Assembly: GCF_020520425.1 (NCBI RefSeq)
Contig: NC_079491.1
Coordinates: 37,603,027 to 37,667,026, forward strand
Direction: 5' to 3'
DNA: 64,000 bases
DNA from: Spinacia oleracea
Taxonomy: Eukaryota; Streptophyta; Magnoliopsida; Caryophyllales; Amaranthaceae
The notes under the pieces: model-generated
The model's input: only the letters and a program-made list of their open reading frames with translations
The model's database searches: none
What the model was told of the DNA's origin: nothing
Position numbers and translations under genes: made by a program
Part shown: piece by piece, positions 1 through 10,784 of the stretch
Position numbering within the stretch: position 1 is the stretch's first letter
How the letters are laid out: the number at the start of each line of letters is the position of its first letter

Positions 1-10
1 TAGATTTCTT

Positions 11-3000
11 GTGCAAGATGAGAAGCAACAGAAAATGTCTGAAGATCAAGAAACTAAGCCTATGGTCTTTGCTACTGTTAACAGTGATGACAGAAGGAAT
101 AATCAAGGTAGCTATAAGGGTTTTCAACCAAGAATTCTGCAAGGTCCTGGCAATTACAAGTTTGCAGTCTCAAACAAAAGAAATTTTTATAACTGTAGTC
201 AGTGCAACATGACTGGACACACAGTAGATAAGTGCTGGAAGCTTCATGGCTATCCACCTCATATCAAGAACAAGAAGTTTTCTAGAGTGATGCAGAGTAA
301 TGATGATATTGAACAAGATGAAAATGTCACTCATATTTCAGAAGAAAAGTATCAGCAGTTCTTGAGCTTAATCAATAACACAAACAAGCAATCTGATTCC
401 AGAGTAAACATGGCAGGTACTTGTTTAATCACTTCTTTTAATTCAAAATGGATTCACTGATCACATATGCTCAAACCTAGACCTATTTCATTCTCATTCT
501 GTTATTGACAAGGGTACAAAGACCATTACAGTAGTAGATGGTAAGAAAGTTCATGTCACACACATTGGTGATGTTAAGATTGGTTATGGTGTCATCCTAT
601 AGAATGTACTTCATGTTCCTAGTTGTCAGTTCAATCTGATATCTACCCATAAGCTATGCAAAGAATTATCATGTGACATTTTTTCACTCATGATAAGTGT
701 CTGATCCAGGGACATTCTCAGAAAACTTCAATGGTTCTTGGTGAGATTGAATCAGGATTATATGCAGTAATTGAAGAAGGCTTGGAAAATGAGAAAATAA
801 AGAATAAAGACACCTCATCCACATAATTTTTGGCAGCAGTAAGTGAAGATATTAAGTTGTGGAATTTAAGGATGGGACACTTACCATTTGACAAGTTACA
901 CTTAGTCAATAAAAATTTGCCATCTGTTGGAAGCCATTGTGACACCCTTTGTCAGATTTGTCCTAAGGCAAAATAATATAGACAATCTTTTCCAGTTAGT
1001 CAAACTAAGTCAGTCCAATGTTTTGATTTGCTTCATATTGATGTTTGGGGTCCTTACAAGGCTCAAACACATGAAAATTGTACTTTCTTTCTTACAATTG
1101 TAGACGACTTCTCAAGAAATACATGGACTTTTCTTATGAAACACAAGTCAGATTGTGTGGATATTCTGAGCAATTTCTTGAACTTTATTCATACCCAGTT
1201 TGGTGCCAAGGTTAAATGTTTTAGGACTGACAATGCAAAGGAATTGTGTGAAGGAAGAATTATTTCTTTGTACCACAGTCAAGGTATCAAACACCAGAAA
1301 AGTTGCACTGATACTCCACAGCAGAATGGAGTGGTTGAAAGAAATCACATGCACCTTTTAGAGACAGTTAGAGCTCTTTACTCCCAATCTAGGCTACCAG
1401 TGAGGTTTTGGGGGGGGGGGGGGGATGTCTACTTACAGCTACACAACTTATCAACAGGATGCCCCTAAGCAGTATCCAATTTGACATTCCTTTTGAAAGG
1501 TTGAACAATAAATCAATCAATATAAATCATTTGAGAGTCTATGGTTGTCTTGGTTATGTATCTACAATTAAGGCTCACAGGTCTAAATTTGATCCCAGAT
1601 CAACACCTTGTGTTCTAATTGGTTATCCTCCTGATCAAAAGGGATACAAAATGCTGAATTTAGAAAATAAGCAAATCATCATTTCCAGAGATGTTACCTT
1701 CCATGAAAAACACCTACCCTTCCATATTTCTGCCACTCAACACACAAATCATAGCCCATTATTCCTTCCAGTAAACACTCCTTTTGATCTTCAAAATACT
1801 TTTGACATTCCTGATGTCTTTCAGCTCATAGAACCTAATGCAACAGAACCTACTTCCCCACTCTGAAATACTTTTGACTCCTTATCCAACCAAACAACAT
1901 CCAACCAAACAATATCCTCAAACACTCTTGACCAACCATTTCCTAATTCTTCTACATCACACATTGTTCCAAACCCCATACCGACTAGACAATCCACCAG
2001 AACTCACAAATCACCAGCTTGGTTAGATGATTATGTCTGTATGGTCTCACACAACAGCTGGTGTAACATTGTTTCTTACAATGATCTACCAGTTCTGCAC
2101 AAAGCTTTAGTGAATCAAATCATTAAAGAAACTGAGCCAGTTAGTTTCTTTGAAGCCTCTCAATCCCATGATTGGGTTGCAACAATGAATAAGGAGCTTG
2201 AAGCTCTTACCTCTAATGACACATGGGTGATTTGTGTTCTTCCTAAAGGCAAGAAACCAATTGGTTGCAAATGGGTTTACAGAGTTAAACTGAAGAAAGA
2301 TGGGTCTGTTGAAAGGTACAAGGCTAGACTTGTGGCTAAAGGTTTCACACAGAAGTATGGGGTGGATTATGAGGAAACTTTTTCTCCTGTAGTTAATATG
2401 GCCACAGTGAGGTGTCTAATTGCTTTGGCAGTCACTAATTCATGGATTGTTCATCAACTAGACATTAACAATGCTTTTCTACATGGTGATTTAACTGAAG
2501 AAGTATACATGAGGGTTCCTGAGGGGATTCTTAACCCTGATAACAAAGTGTGCAAGCTCAAAAAGTCATTATATGGATTGAAGCAAGCTAGCAGATAGTG
2601 GTTTGCAAAACTCACATCTGAACTTCTCATTCTTGGTTTTCTTCGGTCTAAAAATGACTATTCTCTGTTTATCAAAAGAGTTCACAACATTCAGACCTTG
2701 GTTGCAGTCTATGTTGATGATATTTTGATCACTGGTCCAGATGATACAGAAATTACTGCTTTGAAAATCCACTTGCACCAAAAATTCAGTATTAAAGATT
2801 TGGGAGAGCTAAACTACTTCTTAGGCATTGAGATCTCAAGGGTTCAGAATGGTGTCATTTTAACTCAGTCCAAATTCACAAGAGAGCTCCTTTCAGAATG
2901 TGGACTAGATGTTTCTAAGATAGCCAAAACACCTCTTCCAATCAAGCTGAAGTTAACTGCATTAGAAGATGAGCCTTATGCAGATCCTACTAAGTACAAG

Positions 3001-3663
3001 TGCTTAGTTGGCAAGCTCAACTTCCTAACCCACCCTAGACCTGATCTATCCTTTGCAGTACAAACCCTGAGTCAGTTTATGCAGTCTCGAAAGGCATCTC
3101 ATCAACAAGCCTTGCACCATCTACTTAGGTATGTTGCTCATATAGTGGGTCAAGGCATTACTATCAACTCTTCTTCACAATTGGTTTTACAAGCTTATTG
3201 TGAATGTAACTGGGCTGCTTGCCCTGACACCAGAAGATTAGTCACTGGTTACATCATGCTTCTAGGAAACAGTCCTATTGCATGGAAATCAAAGAAGCAA
3301 AACACCATTTCAAGATCATCCTATGAAGCTGAGTACAGAGCTATGGCTGCTCCAGCTTCAAAAATCACTTGGCTAGTTAGGTTATTGCAAGAGATGGGGT
3401 TGCCTAATCTTACTCCTATTCAACTCAAGTGTGATAACCAATCTTCCATACACATTGCCAAGAATCCAGTTCATAATGAAAGAACCAAACATATAGAACT
3501 GGACTGTCACTTCACCAGAGATATGATGATAAGGTTCTAGAAGGCCTTATTGAACTAACTTATGTTAATGCTCAACTTGCTGATGTTCTTACCAAAGTCT
3601 TGTCCTCTCCTCAACACTATGAACTTATATCCAAGCTAGGAATGCTTCCTATTGTACCAATCC
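11..3663 (+). pseudogene. Ty1/copia gag-pol polyprotein, degenerate
   Basis: The reading starts in the C-terminal part of gag with a CCHC zinc knuckle (C-x2-C-x4-H-x4-C, about 191-235). The protease active-site region near 450-460 is lost: the frame reads Trp-Ile-His and then a stop, apparently from a deletion of about 11 bp. GAG-pre-integrase lies near 855-975. Integrase follows, with Asp in HIDVWGPY, Asp in FRTDNAKE and Glu in NGVVERN. Reverse transcriptase begins near 2190 ([10 protein letters not shown] motif) and has the catalytic YVDDIL at about 2707-2724. RNase H shows SSYEAEYRA and TKHIELDCHF. Breaks include a TAA at about 974, a 15-G homopolymer at 1410-1424 that shifts the frame, a TAG at 2596 and a frameshift near 3520. 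The last codons continue in another frame to about 3660 (QLADVLTK motif). Confidence 0.92.
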
Positions 3664-3668
3664 CTAGT

Positions 3669-3680
3669 TTGAGGGGGGCT
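3669..3680 (+). promoter_or_regulatory. Polypurine tract of the copia element
   Basis: TTGAGGGGGGCT sits directly upstream of the 3' LTR. Its position and purine run fit the plus-strand primer of copia elements. Confidence 0.75.
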
Positions 3681-3682
3681 AT

Positions 3683-4078
3683 TGGAGTACATGATGCAGA
3701 TGCAAGCATGGACACAACGTACAACACATGATGCAGCTGCATTGAACATAAACAAACACAACAAACACAGCAATGAGTTGCTTGCTGCTTTGATGACTCA
3801 ACTACTACACCTTGAAGATCAAGGCACACAGATTGCTGACATGTAATCAAAGTACATGGATTGCTGACATGTATTAGGTTGTTAGAGGCAGCTGTAGGTT
3901 GTTATAACTAACTGGTCCTAATGATCAGTGGTTCATCTGTATGCTATACATCTAGTATAAAAGCAAAGCAACTTGATACAGCTTAGCTTCTTGTAATAAG
4001 ATTTTTACTCTCTCAATGAATAAAGTTTAATTCTCTCTTCTCTCTTTGATTCGAAGTTCTAGTTAAAGAACTTCTTCA
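3683..4078 (+). repeat. 3' LTR of the first copia element
   Basis: The segment begins TGGAGTACATG and ends CTTCTTCA, the usual TG...CA termini, right after the polypurine tract. It holds a TATA box (TATAAAA, 3956-3962) and a poly(A) signal (AATAAA, 4019-4024), as expected for U3 and R. The exact left border may differ by one or two bases. Confidence 0.8.
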
Positions 4079-4725
4079 GGGTCAAAGTGAATTATTTGAA
4101 TATTGCAAAAAGTCAAAATGGGTCGAGTATTAAGGGACGGAGGGAATATTTTTTTGGACTTCACATACGTGGGTCACTGTCATTTGGTGTGGCCCGCAAG
4201 CCAAAGAGTTAGAGGAAAATCAGAGCCGGTGTTGGTGGAAGTCCTTAAATGGTGATGATAATATAGTCGATTAGGCCCTTTAATAGGGTAATTACTGCAT
4301 AAAACAACTAATTAGATCTATTGGACTTTAGTGTAAACGGCCCATGTGGTTGTGGGTCCTCTTTAGATACCACTAACCCGGGCTCTTCAACAGGATTTTA
4401 CTTTATTAATTTTTTAATCACAAATTCGTAGTGGCCATACTTCATAACCATAACAAATACTTTTTGTGTTATTAAATGGAATTTTTTTAATTTAATGTAT
4501 GAAATTGTATTCAATAATTTTATGAAGGTTACATGAGCGTTAGAATAAGTTTTGTGAACCGTTCATTAATAGTACTATTAGTACTCCATATTTACCAAGA
4601 CTAATATTTCGGTGGAATTATTGGCTTATGTCATAACAACTATTTGATCAAAACTTATTTAGACTAGCCTTTAAATACAGAAATGACGAAAGAAACGTTA
4701 TCATGTCAATTGTATACTCGGCTAT
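4079..4725. other. Intergenic DNA; one MITE end at its left edge
   Basis: At 4083-4148 the reverse complement reads like the start of a Stowaway-type MITE (CTCCCTCCGTCCC end near 4146). The matching other end is not in the window and may lie left of the copia element. Nothing else with coding or repeat character is visible up to 4725. Confidence 0.4.
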
Positions 4726-4726
4726 T

Positions 4727-5001
4727 TGGCGGATCTAGAAATTGTACTAAGTGGGGTCACTATTACAAAATTATTGAAAAATTAACTAAATAAGTACTTT
4801 TTAATACGAATTAATCTAAAATTAACTAAAATTATGCAAAAAATTTCAGCCAAGTGGGGTCAAGTGACCCTACAAAATTACTGAAAAATTAACTAAATAA
4901 GTACTTTTTAATACGAATTAATCTAAAATTAACTAAAATTATGCAAAAAATTTCAGCCAAGTGGGGTCAAGTGACCTCACTCAGCATACATCACATCCGC
5001 C
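4727..5001. mobile_element. Small TIR element with an internal 107-bp tandem duplication
   Basis: Short inverted termini TTGGCGGAT (near 4727) and ATCCGCCAA (near 4993) enclose about 270 bp without coding capacity. The inside contains two near-identical copies, plus the start of a third, of a 107-bp unit beginning GTGGGGTCA (4751, 4854, 4961). The GGCGGATC-type terminus is common in plant non-autonomous DNA elements, but the superfamily is not certain. Confidence 0.5.
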
Positions 5002-5202
5002 AATACTGCCTATTTTATGTCTGATTATCACTAGCTTGCATGAAAGATAATGAGATCTTGTAACCAGAAAAACAATGCATCTCGAATTCTCGATCATGCA
5101 CGTATAGAAAATGAGGACATATAAGTTTAAAGTAATACCGAGTGTATTAGTAATTATAATCCGGAGAAAGATGGAGGGTTTTTTCTTCTCTTAAAAATAA
5201 GC

Positions 5203-5525
5203 AAAAGGTATTGTGCGCACAAGGTGTACAATAAATTTATTGTACACCAAGATAACTTTAACCCTTTTTTTGTAACTTTAACCTAGTTTTGATTAACTTT
5301 TATATTAGTAAAAAAAATTGATAGATAAGTATTTTAAAGGGTTAAATGATTAATTTTATACATTATTAGTTATTTTGAAGAAATAAGTTTTACTAAAATG
5401 AAATAATTTATCACTGAAAAATAGATAACTTTTACATATATATGCTTAACTTTTAAGCATTTTGAGTTAACTTTTACTCCAATGTACAATATTTATTGTA
5501 CACCCATTGTAAATAAGAATTTGTG
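5203..5525 (+). mobile_element. MITE, copy A of an inverted pair
   Basis: The element starts near AAAAGGTATTGTGCGCAC and contains subterminal palindromes around GTGTACAATAAAT at both ends (5221-5247 and 5481-5504). The middle is rich in TAACTTTTA motifs. The whole is similar, in reverse orientation, to 6222-6545. It has no coding capacity. Borders are approximate because no target-site duplication was resolved. Confidence 0.6.
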
Positions 5526-6221
5526 AAAAACCAGAATTTACCATCTATCCGATTCCGACCTCTTCTTTTTTAAGTAGAGTCTAATTACCTTTTCCTCAAA
5601 AATACCACCATGTCTACTTATCTTGGAACATTCTATTATATAATTTAGATATGTAACCCCTTTGTTACCATAGCATAAAATTTACACCTTTTGTTAACCA
5701 TTCATTAATATGTACGTTGATCGTCTCCAAGTGGAGCCACTTTTCAATGTTCATAGACATAGTAGTCATTTGGAAGTATTGGCATACGTCAAGGTTACTA
5801 TATGAAATATGTCTTGTAAAGAAAACTACTACTACCTCGACAAGGGTCTGTGTACAATAGGTCTCAGGTTCAAATTTTCCCGCCCCCATCTATTATTTAT
5901 ATTGCCCTCGTGACTCATCCGCACTCAAAAATATAAAAAGTAAAATAAAACTACTATTTGAGATGGAACATGACGAAATAAAAAAGAAATATTAAACTCT
6001 CTTTTTGGTAATATAATCCTTAATATATATGCCCCCCAAAAAAAAGGAATTCACCACATTTCTCCTTTTTCTCATTATTTACTTTATCCCTAATTTTTTT
6101 TAATTAACTGTGTTTTATTTACCCCATAGTTTCTACCTCTTCTTGCTATATTAATTTACTTTATCCCTAAAATATCCCCAAGTAAGAAAATAAATGCATA
6201 TGAAGATAGTATCTATAACAT
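5526..6221. other. Intergenic DNA between the two MITE copies
   Basis: AT-rich sequence with homopolymer runs. No gene, RNA gene or further repeat structure was recognised. Confidence 0.4.
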
Positions 6222-6545
6222 CACAAATTCCTATATTACAAGTGGTATAATATACACCGAAGTAAAAGTTAACTTATAATATTTAAAAGTTGGTCTTATA
6301 TATGTAAAAGTTATCTATTTTTTAGTGATAAAAATTTTCATTTTAATAAAAATTATTTCTTCAAAAACACTAATAATTTAACCTTTTAAAATTTTTATCT
6401 ATCAACATTTAGTTTATAATATAAAAGTTAATCAAAATATATTAAAAGGTTTCAAAAAACTAAGTAAAAATTACAAATAATTGGATAAAAGTTAGCCTGA
6501 TGCATAACAAATTTATTGTACACGTTGTGCAAACAAGACCTTTTG
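6222..6545 (-). mobile_element. MITE, copy B of the inverted pair
   Basis: Read on the minus strand this aligns with 5203-5525 over its full length: both have the GGT(A/C)TTGT(G/T)(C/T)GCAC end, the GTGTACAATAAATTT motif, and the AGTAAAAGTTAACT block near the far end. It is more degraded than copy A in its distal palindrome. Confidence 0.6.
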
Positions 6546-6626
6546 CTAGAACATTACACTATAATTTTTTAATTAACTCATTTTTTTCACCTTAACTTTA
6601 CTTATTTTATAAAAAAAATTAAGTTG

Positions 6627-6627
6627 A

Positions 6628-6680
<53 letters not shown>
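6627..6680. repeat. (AT)n microsatellite
   Basis: A run of alternating TA/AT with a few C interruptions at its left end. No other content was seen in 6546-6750. Confidence 0.9.
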
Positions 6681-6750
6681 TTGAAATTAGTTCAATTAAG
6701 TTCAGAAAAATGAAGGTTATCTAAGTTTATTTTAAAACTAAAACAAAAAC

Positions 6751-7013
6751 TACTCCCTCTGTTCTTGAATATTAGTCTCTTTTGAAATCTTGATACTATT
6801 CACAATTGAAGAGAATCTTCTAATTTGTTTTCAATACGTACTTCAAAAATATTCATGTGAGATCTTATTTTGTTCGTCTTAATGTGTTGTTTAACAATAT
6901 CAAACTTTTATATTTTTTCTAACATACGTATTTGGAAATATTTACGTTTAAATATTGAGTTGAAATGAGTTAAAAAGTCAAAACATGACTAATATTTATG
7001 AACAAAGAGAGTA
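6751..7013. mobile_element. Stowaway-like MITE
   Basis: Inverted termini of about 27 bp: the left begins TACTCCCTCTGTTC and the right, reverse complemented, begins TACTCTCTTTGTTC. Both continue into ATATTAGTC with only a few mismatches. The length of 263 bp, the TA at both edges and the CTCCCTC terminus fit Stowaway (Tc1/mariner) MITEs of plants. Confidence 0.75.
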
Positions 7014-7372
7014 ATAATATTAGTAAATTTTAGGTAAATAAAACTTAAAATAAATACTCCCTCCGTCTCTTTTTGTTCTTTACGTTCGGAGTAGTACGCA
7101 ACTTTAGATTCGTGATCATAACATAAGGTAAAAGAAAAAAAAAAAAACACAAGTACACAAGTAATTGAACAATTTTATTGGAGTAATGTACAAGTTATAA
7201 GGTAGATAGAATTCCCCACCTCAGGGAACATGGTATGTAGGAATATATAATTTTCACATTTATATAAACACAAAAAGAAAATGAAATGTTAAGAAATAAA
7301 AGCATAATATTAGTTGTAGGTACTTCATTGATTAATTAACAAAGTTAAATGAATTAATTAATTAATCAATGA
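7014..7372. other. Intergenic DNA downstream of the PLATZ gene
   Basis: A second CTCCCTCCG-type MITE end appears at 7054-7084, but no partner terminus was found, so it is probably a fragment. The rest is AT-rich and includes poly(A) at 7133-7146. Confidence 0.4.
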
Positions 7373-9476
7373 TCAGGAGTTAAAAGGTGCACGGTGAGGA
7401 ATCCCTTTTCGTCTTCTTGAATTAGAAGGAGGTGGAGGTGGAGGCGGCGTGGGCGGGTAAATGTCGTGTTGTGAGCCTTCACGCAAAGCTTCTCTTGAAC
7501 TATTCATTACTTCACCCTTTTTCCCTTCTATGGCAAAGCTTGCATTCCCATTTCTTCTCACTCCTATAAGCTAAATCCATTTCAATTCACCAAATTAAAA
7601 ACCCAAATATATATATTATTAACAATTAACAATAATGATATCACAGGACAAGAAATTAGTTGGCATCCTAATTATTATTTGATAATATGTATTTGATGGA
7701 TTAATCATACAACTACCCATCTTTAGTAGATATGATTGCGTGCTTTAGAATGTATCACATGTGCTATTCTAGAGCACTCAAAGTGGAGCTCCTTAACAAG
7801 CTATCAACTTTTTTTTCAAAAAAAAATAAGAATGGAGAATTTAAACTTGTGACCTATTCTATAAGGCTATAAAGACTCTCGATGTTTATCATCATGTCTA
7901 AATCTCGTTATTACATTGCTATCGATATTTAGTAGTATGTATGATTATTTTAGGTCCAATAATTAATAATGGTATAGTATAGAGCACTCGAAATGAAGTC
8001 CGGCCTCCCTTAAGAAATGAGAAACATAAAAAATAAGGTATGTAAAACTGGTAGTGTAATTACCAAGAAATAGATCATAAAAGCTAATTATCAATTGATT
8101 TGACATATAGGTTGCAACACACATTGAAAATGCATATTCTAGCCTTGGCCAAGCAAACAACAAAGTACTAAAAAAGAAATTCCAAAATTGTTGAGAAACT
8201 ATACTTTACGTTAACAATGAAAATAAGTCGTATTTGTTATTTGGTTAGGTTGCATGAAAAAGATGGCTATGGTGTGACAATGCATGTGAAATTTGTTAAT
8301 GGATCATCAATGGTGGACTTTATACATAATATTAATAATAATAAACATATTAATTATATGATGGTGATTTATCTTTCTTTCCTTCCCTATATTTTTTTTA
8401 ATTTTTAATTTTTAATTTTTAATTTTTTCTCTTCTTCTTCTTTTAAAGAGTTGCATCATGTGGGTCATTTAATTGATTATCCATGTGGCCGGGCATGAGA
8501 TCGATCATGACAAATAGACGAGTTGTTAATACTTCATAGTATTAATTAATCAAGATTAATTAATATCACTTCTTTTAATCATAATTCGATTAAAGAATGT
8601 ACATAATATTTAAAATTTACACGAAATTTAAAAAATTATCAAAGTCGTATGATATATTAAAAATATAATCCAAATTTAACTAAATTCTTATACTAGCTAG
8701 AATAATACTCCGTATTTTACAATACAGTGTTTTGGTATTGAAAACAAATATTCTTGGTAGGAATATAATTTCCTTAATAGAATAAAAATAAACAAAGAAA
8801 AAAAGAAAAAGAAAAAGAAAAGGAGTAAAATTAAGATGATGGATACCTTACATCCCAAAGAGCAAAAGCAAAAAGGGTCTAAAAGACTTCTCCGGCAAAT
8901 CTCACACAACTGAGCAATCCCTTTACCGGCTTTAGGCTGAGGCCTTTGATTAAGAAACATAACTCTGGCACTGTTAATCACGTATGTCTGCACTCCACTT
9001 ATGTCCATCATCTTCTGTACATCTCCTACTCTCACTACGTCGTGATACGACGATCTCCTTATCTACAAAATAATTATATTTATATAAATATATTGTCACG
9101 TTCGTAAATGTACTGTTTTAATTGTAATGTGGATAGATATAGATATATCATATTGAAACGAATTCAATGATATCCCACAAATTAACATTTATACTCTTAA
9201 TCATACTATTAATTACGGTCAAAGTTTTTTAAACTTTGACCATATGAATAGTAAACCTGACAACATTATGGAACAGAGGTAGTATATACGTATACCAACC
9301 TGAATGACTTGATGGTCTTTATGCCGGGATGATCGACAATAGTAGCAGAAAGCATCAGAATGACAATCTAAACAAAACATATTACATTCGCTCCTCGCTG
9401 CATCGCCGTGGGTTCGGCAAATGTGAAAGAATGTAGTGCCTAACATTGGCTCTAGCCATGGCGGCACGATTGACAT
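7373..9476 (-). CDS. PLATZ-family zinc-dependent DNA-binding transcription factor (3 exons)
   Basis: Three exons read cleanly on the minus strand: 9476-9300 (59 codons), 9062-8847 (72 codons) and 7570-7373 (65 codons plus TGA), with GT-AG introns of 237 and 1276 bp, all in phase 0. The 196-residue product matches PLATZ proteins throughout: PWLEPML at the N-terminus, the Cys/His cluster with [10 protein letters not shown] and HKDHQVIQ, then [33 protein letters not shown] and FCFCSLGCK, and a variable tail with a run of eight prolines. PLATZ proteins bind A/T-rich DNA and act mostly as repressors in the nucleus; the target of this one is unknown. No stop or frameshift is visible, so it may be functional. 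The start is the first Met before the conserved PPWLEP. A MULE end lies about 580 bp upstream. It is the only convincing host gene here. Confidence 0.93.
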
Positions 9477-9633
9477 TGATGATTTATTACTACTACTATA
9501 CTACTGACTTACCTGCAGATGATGAGATTACTATACCAATGAACTTTCGAGGTGGCCGGTGCAAATCTTTTTTATGAAATGAACATATATAATGTAAGAT
9601 TGTACATCGAATAATTAACATAATAACAATAAC

Positions 9634-9666
<33 letters not shown>

Positions 9667-10057
9667 GAATTAAAAGGAAATAATAATGGGTTTCTTTATA
9701 AGGTGAATGATTGGCATTACCATTATAAGAGAGAGCTCATCGAGTATAATTGGAGGAAAAAAAAGAAAAGGTGTGATTGGATTCTCTAAAAATATGATGG
9801 AGATTTTTACAGAGAGAAAGGGAAGAAAAAAATTAAACAAACTGCAACTTAGAATTCAACAACAAAGCAACGCCCTCAATCCTCATAGTAAGGGGACAAA
9901 ATTAAGCATACAACCCTTCACAAGCTCAGATTTTACGGCTATGATTGAGTGTGGTGGATGAAGTGTTGTGTCAACCGTTTGATTGGGAGAGGCAGGAGAG
10001 AGAAATTGTGGAATGAGTTTGGCGCTTACGCTACTTTTTGGATCTTTTCTTTGCGTC
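9477..10057. promoter_or_regulatory. 5' flank and probable promoter of the PLATZ gene
   Basis: This is the whole interval between the PLATZ start codon and the flanking repeat of the MULE. It contains an (AAT)n microsatellite at about 9620-9665. No convincing coding region was seen. An AT-rich TATATATG on the minus strand near 9585 could be a TATA element, but this is weak. Confidence 0.4.
9620..9665. repeat. (AAT)n microsatellite
   Basis: About ten or more AAT/ATA units in a row, preceded by AACAATAAC variants. It lies about 150-190 bp upstream of the PLATZ start codon. Confidence 0.9.
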
Positions 10058-10067
10058 TCTACGTTGG
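10058..10067 (+). repeat. Left target-site duplication of MULE 1
   Basis: TCTACGTTGG, identical to 32107-32116. The host sequence can be read across from one side to the other. Confidence 0.65.
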
Positions 10068-10079
10068 TAATTATTAATA

Positions 10080-10105
10080 TATAGATAGGTATCCACCTAT
10101 CTATA
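10080..10105. repeat. Left terminal hairpin of MULE 1
   Basis: TATAGATAGGT (10080-10090) and ACCTATCTATA (10095-10105) are perfect reverse complements, 11 bp, around the loop ATCC. The hairpin starts 12 bp inside the target-site duplication. A degenerate half of the ACGACGTCGT palindrome (AGCGTCGTTT) follows at 10125-10134. Confidence 0.8.
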
Positions 10106-10228
10106 TATGCATATGCAAAAATACAGCGTCGTTTCATCATTTAATTGGTACGCGCGAAGCACATGCTTCTTACCAGCAACACGTATAAAACTGCTCCTGA
10201 CGTCATTTGGAAGAGAATTCGACATTTT

Positions 10229-10333
10229 CTCTCTCCTCAACATCACGCCATTTTCTCTCTCATCAAACCTCCCACTCTCTCTCATCAAACCGCCCACTCT
10301 CTCACTTCAAACCGTCGATTTCGCTCTATAAAA
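10229..10333 (+). promoter_or_regulatory. Core promoter region of the Ulp1 gene
   Basis: A CT-rich stretch with a short direct repeat (TCTCTC..TCAAACC..CCCACTC, about three units, 10250-10312) leads to a TATA box TATAAAA at 10327-10333. The start codon at 10414 lies about 80 bp further on, which leaves room for a normal leader. Confidence 0.55.
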
Positions 10334-10784
10334 CCTCGATTTGCAGTTCAAAAGCGCAATTCAGTGACAAAACTGAACATTGAGGCAGTTTCGGAAAATT
10401 CGAAACCCTAAAAATGGATATCCGTGATGAAGTGAAGCTTAGTAGAACAAAAATTACATTTAATAGAGGAAAAACGCAAAAGTAAGTAATGTACATAATT
10501 TATCGCGTTTTCCAGATTTTAATTTGATTTTTTTTCATAATTTTTTGCATTTTCCAGAAAAAAGAACAATCAAGTGGAATCGAGTACTGCGGATGCTGTG
10601 TTGTAAGTGAATTTAAGCGTTCTAAACATTTTTTACTCAATTTAGAAGTTGTATGTGAATTTACGTTTTGAAATTGATCATGTTCATAGTTTTGGACCAA
10701 ATGTTCATTATCATTTACTATAAGATATGAAGTGTCCCTGTCTAAATATTATCATTGTTCTAGAGCGTGTGGAAGCATGAAATA

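Larger units (their letters stand above)
1..4078 (+). mobile_element. Ty1/copia LTR retrotransposon, 5' part outside window
   Basis: The window opens inside gag and runs through protease, integrase, reverse transcriptase and RNase H in the Ty1/copia order, then a polypurine tract and a 396-bp LTR. The 5' LTR and gag N-terminus lie upstream of the window, so a target-site duplication cannot be tested. The coding frame is broken many times, so the copy is dead. The DNA just right of the LTR (4083-4148) looks like one end of a Stowaway-type MITE, so the element may have landed in a MITE. Confidence 0.93.

Noticed and set aside
7054..7094. Second Stowaway-like MITE
   Set aside because: Only one terminus (CTCCCTCCG) was found; no partner end within a normal MITE length.
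8697..8846. Continuation of PLATZ exon 2 past the donor (Phe-rich stretch)
   Set aside because: Reads into the intron; the GT donor at 8846-8845 and the acceptor at 7572-7571 restore the conserved CKLIG junction.
9707..9961. 84-residue plus-strand ORF upstream of PLATZ
   Set aside because: Lys/Ile-rich, no similarity recognised, in a low-complexity promoter region.
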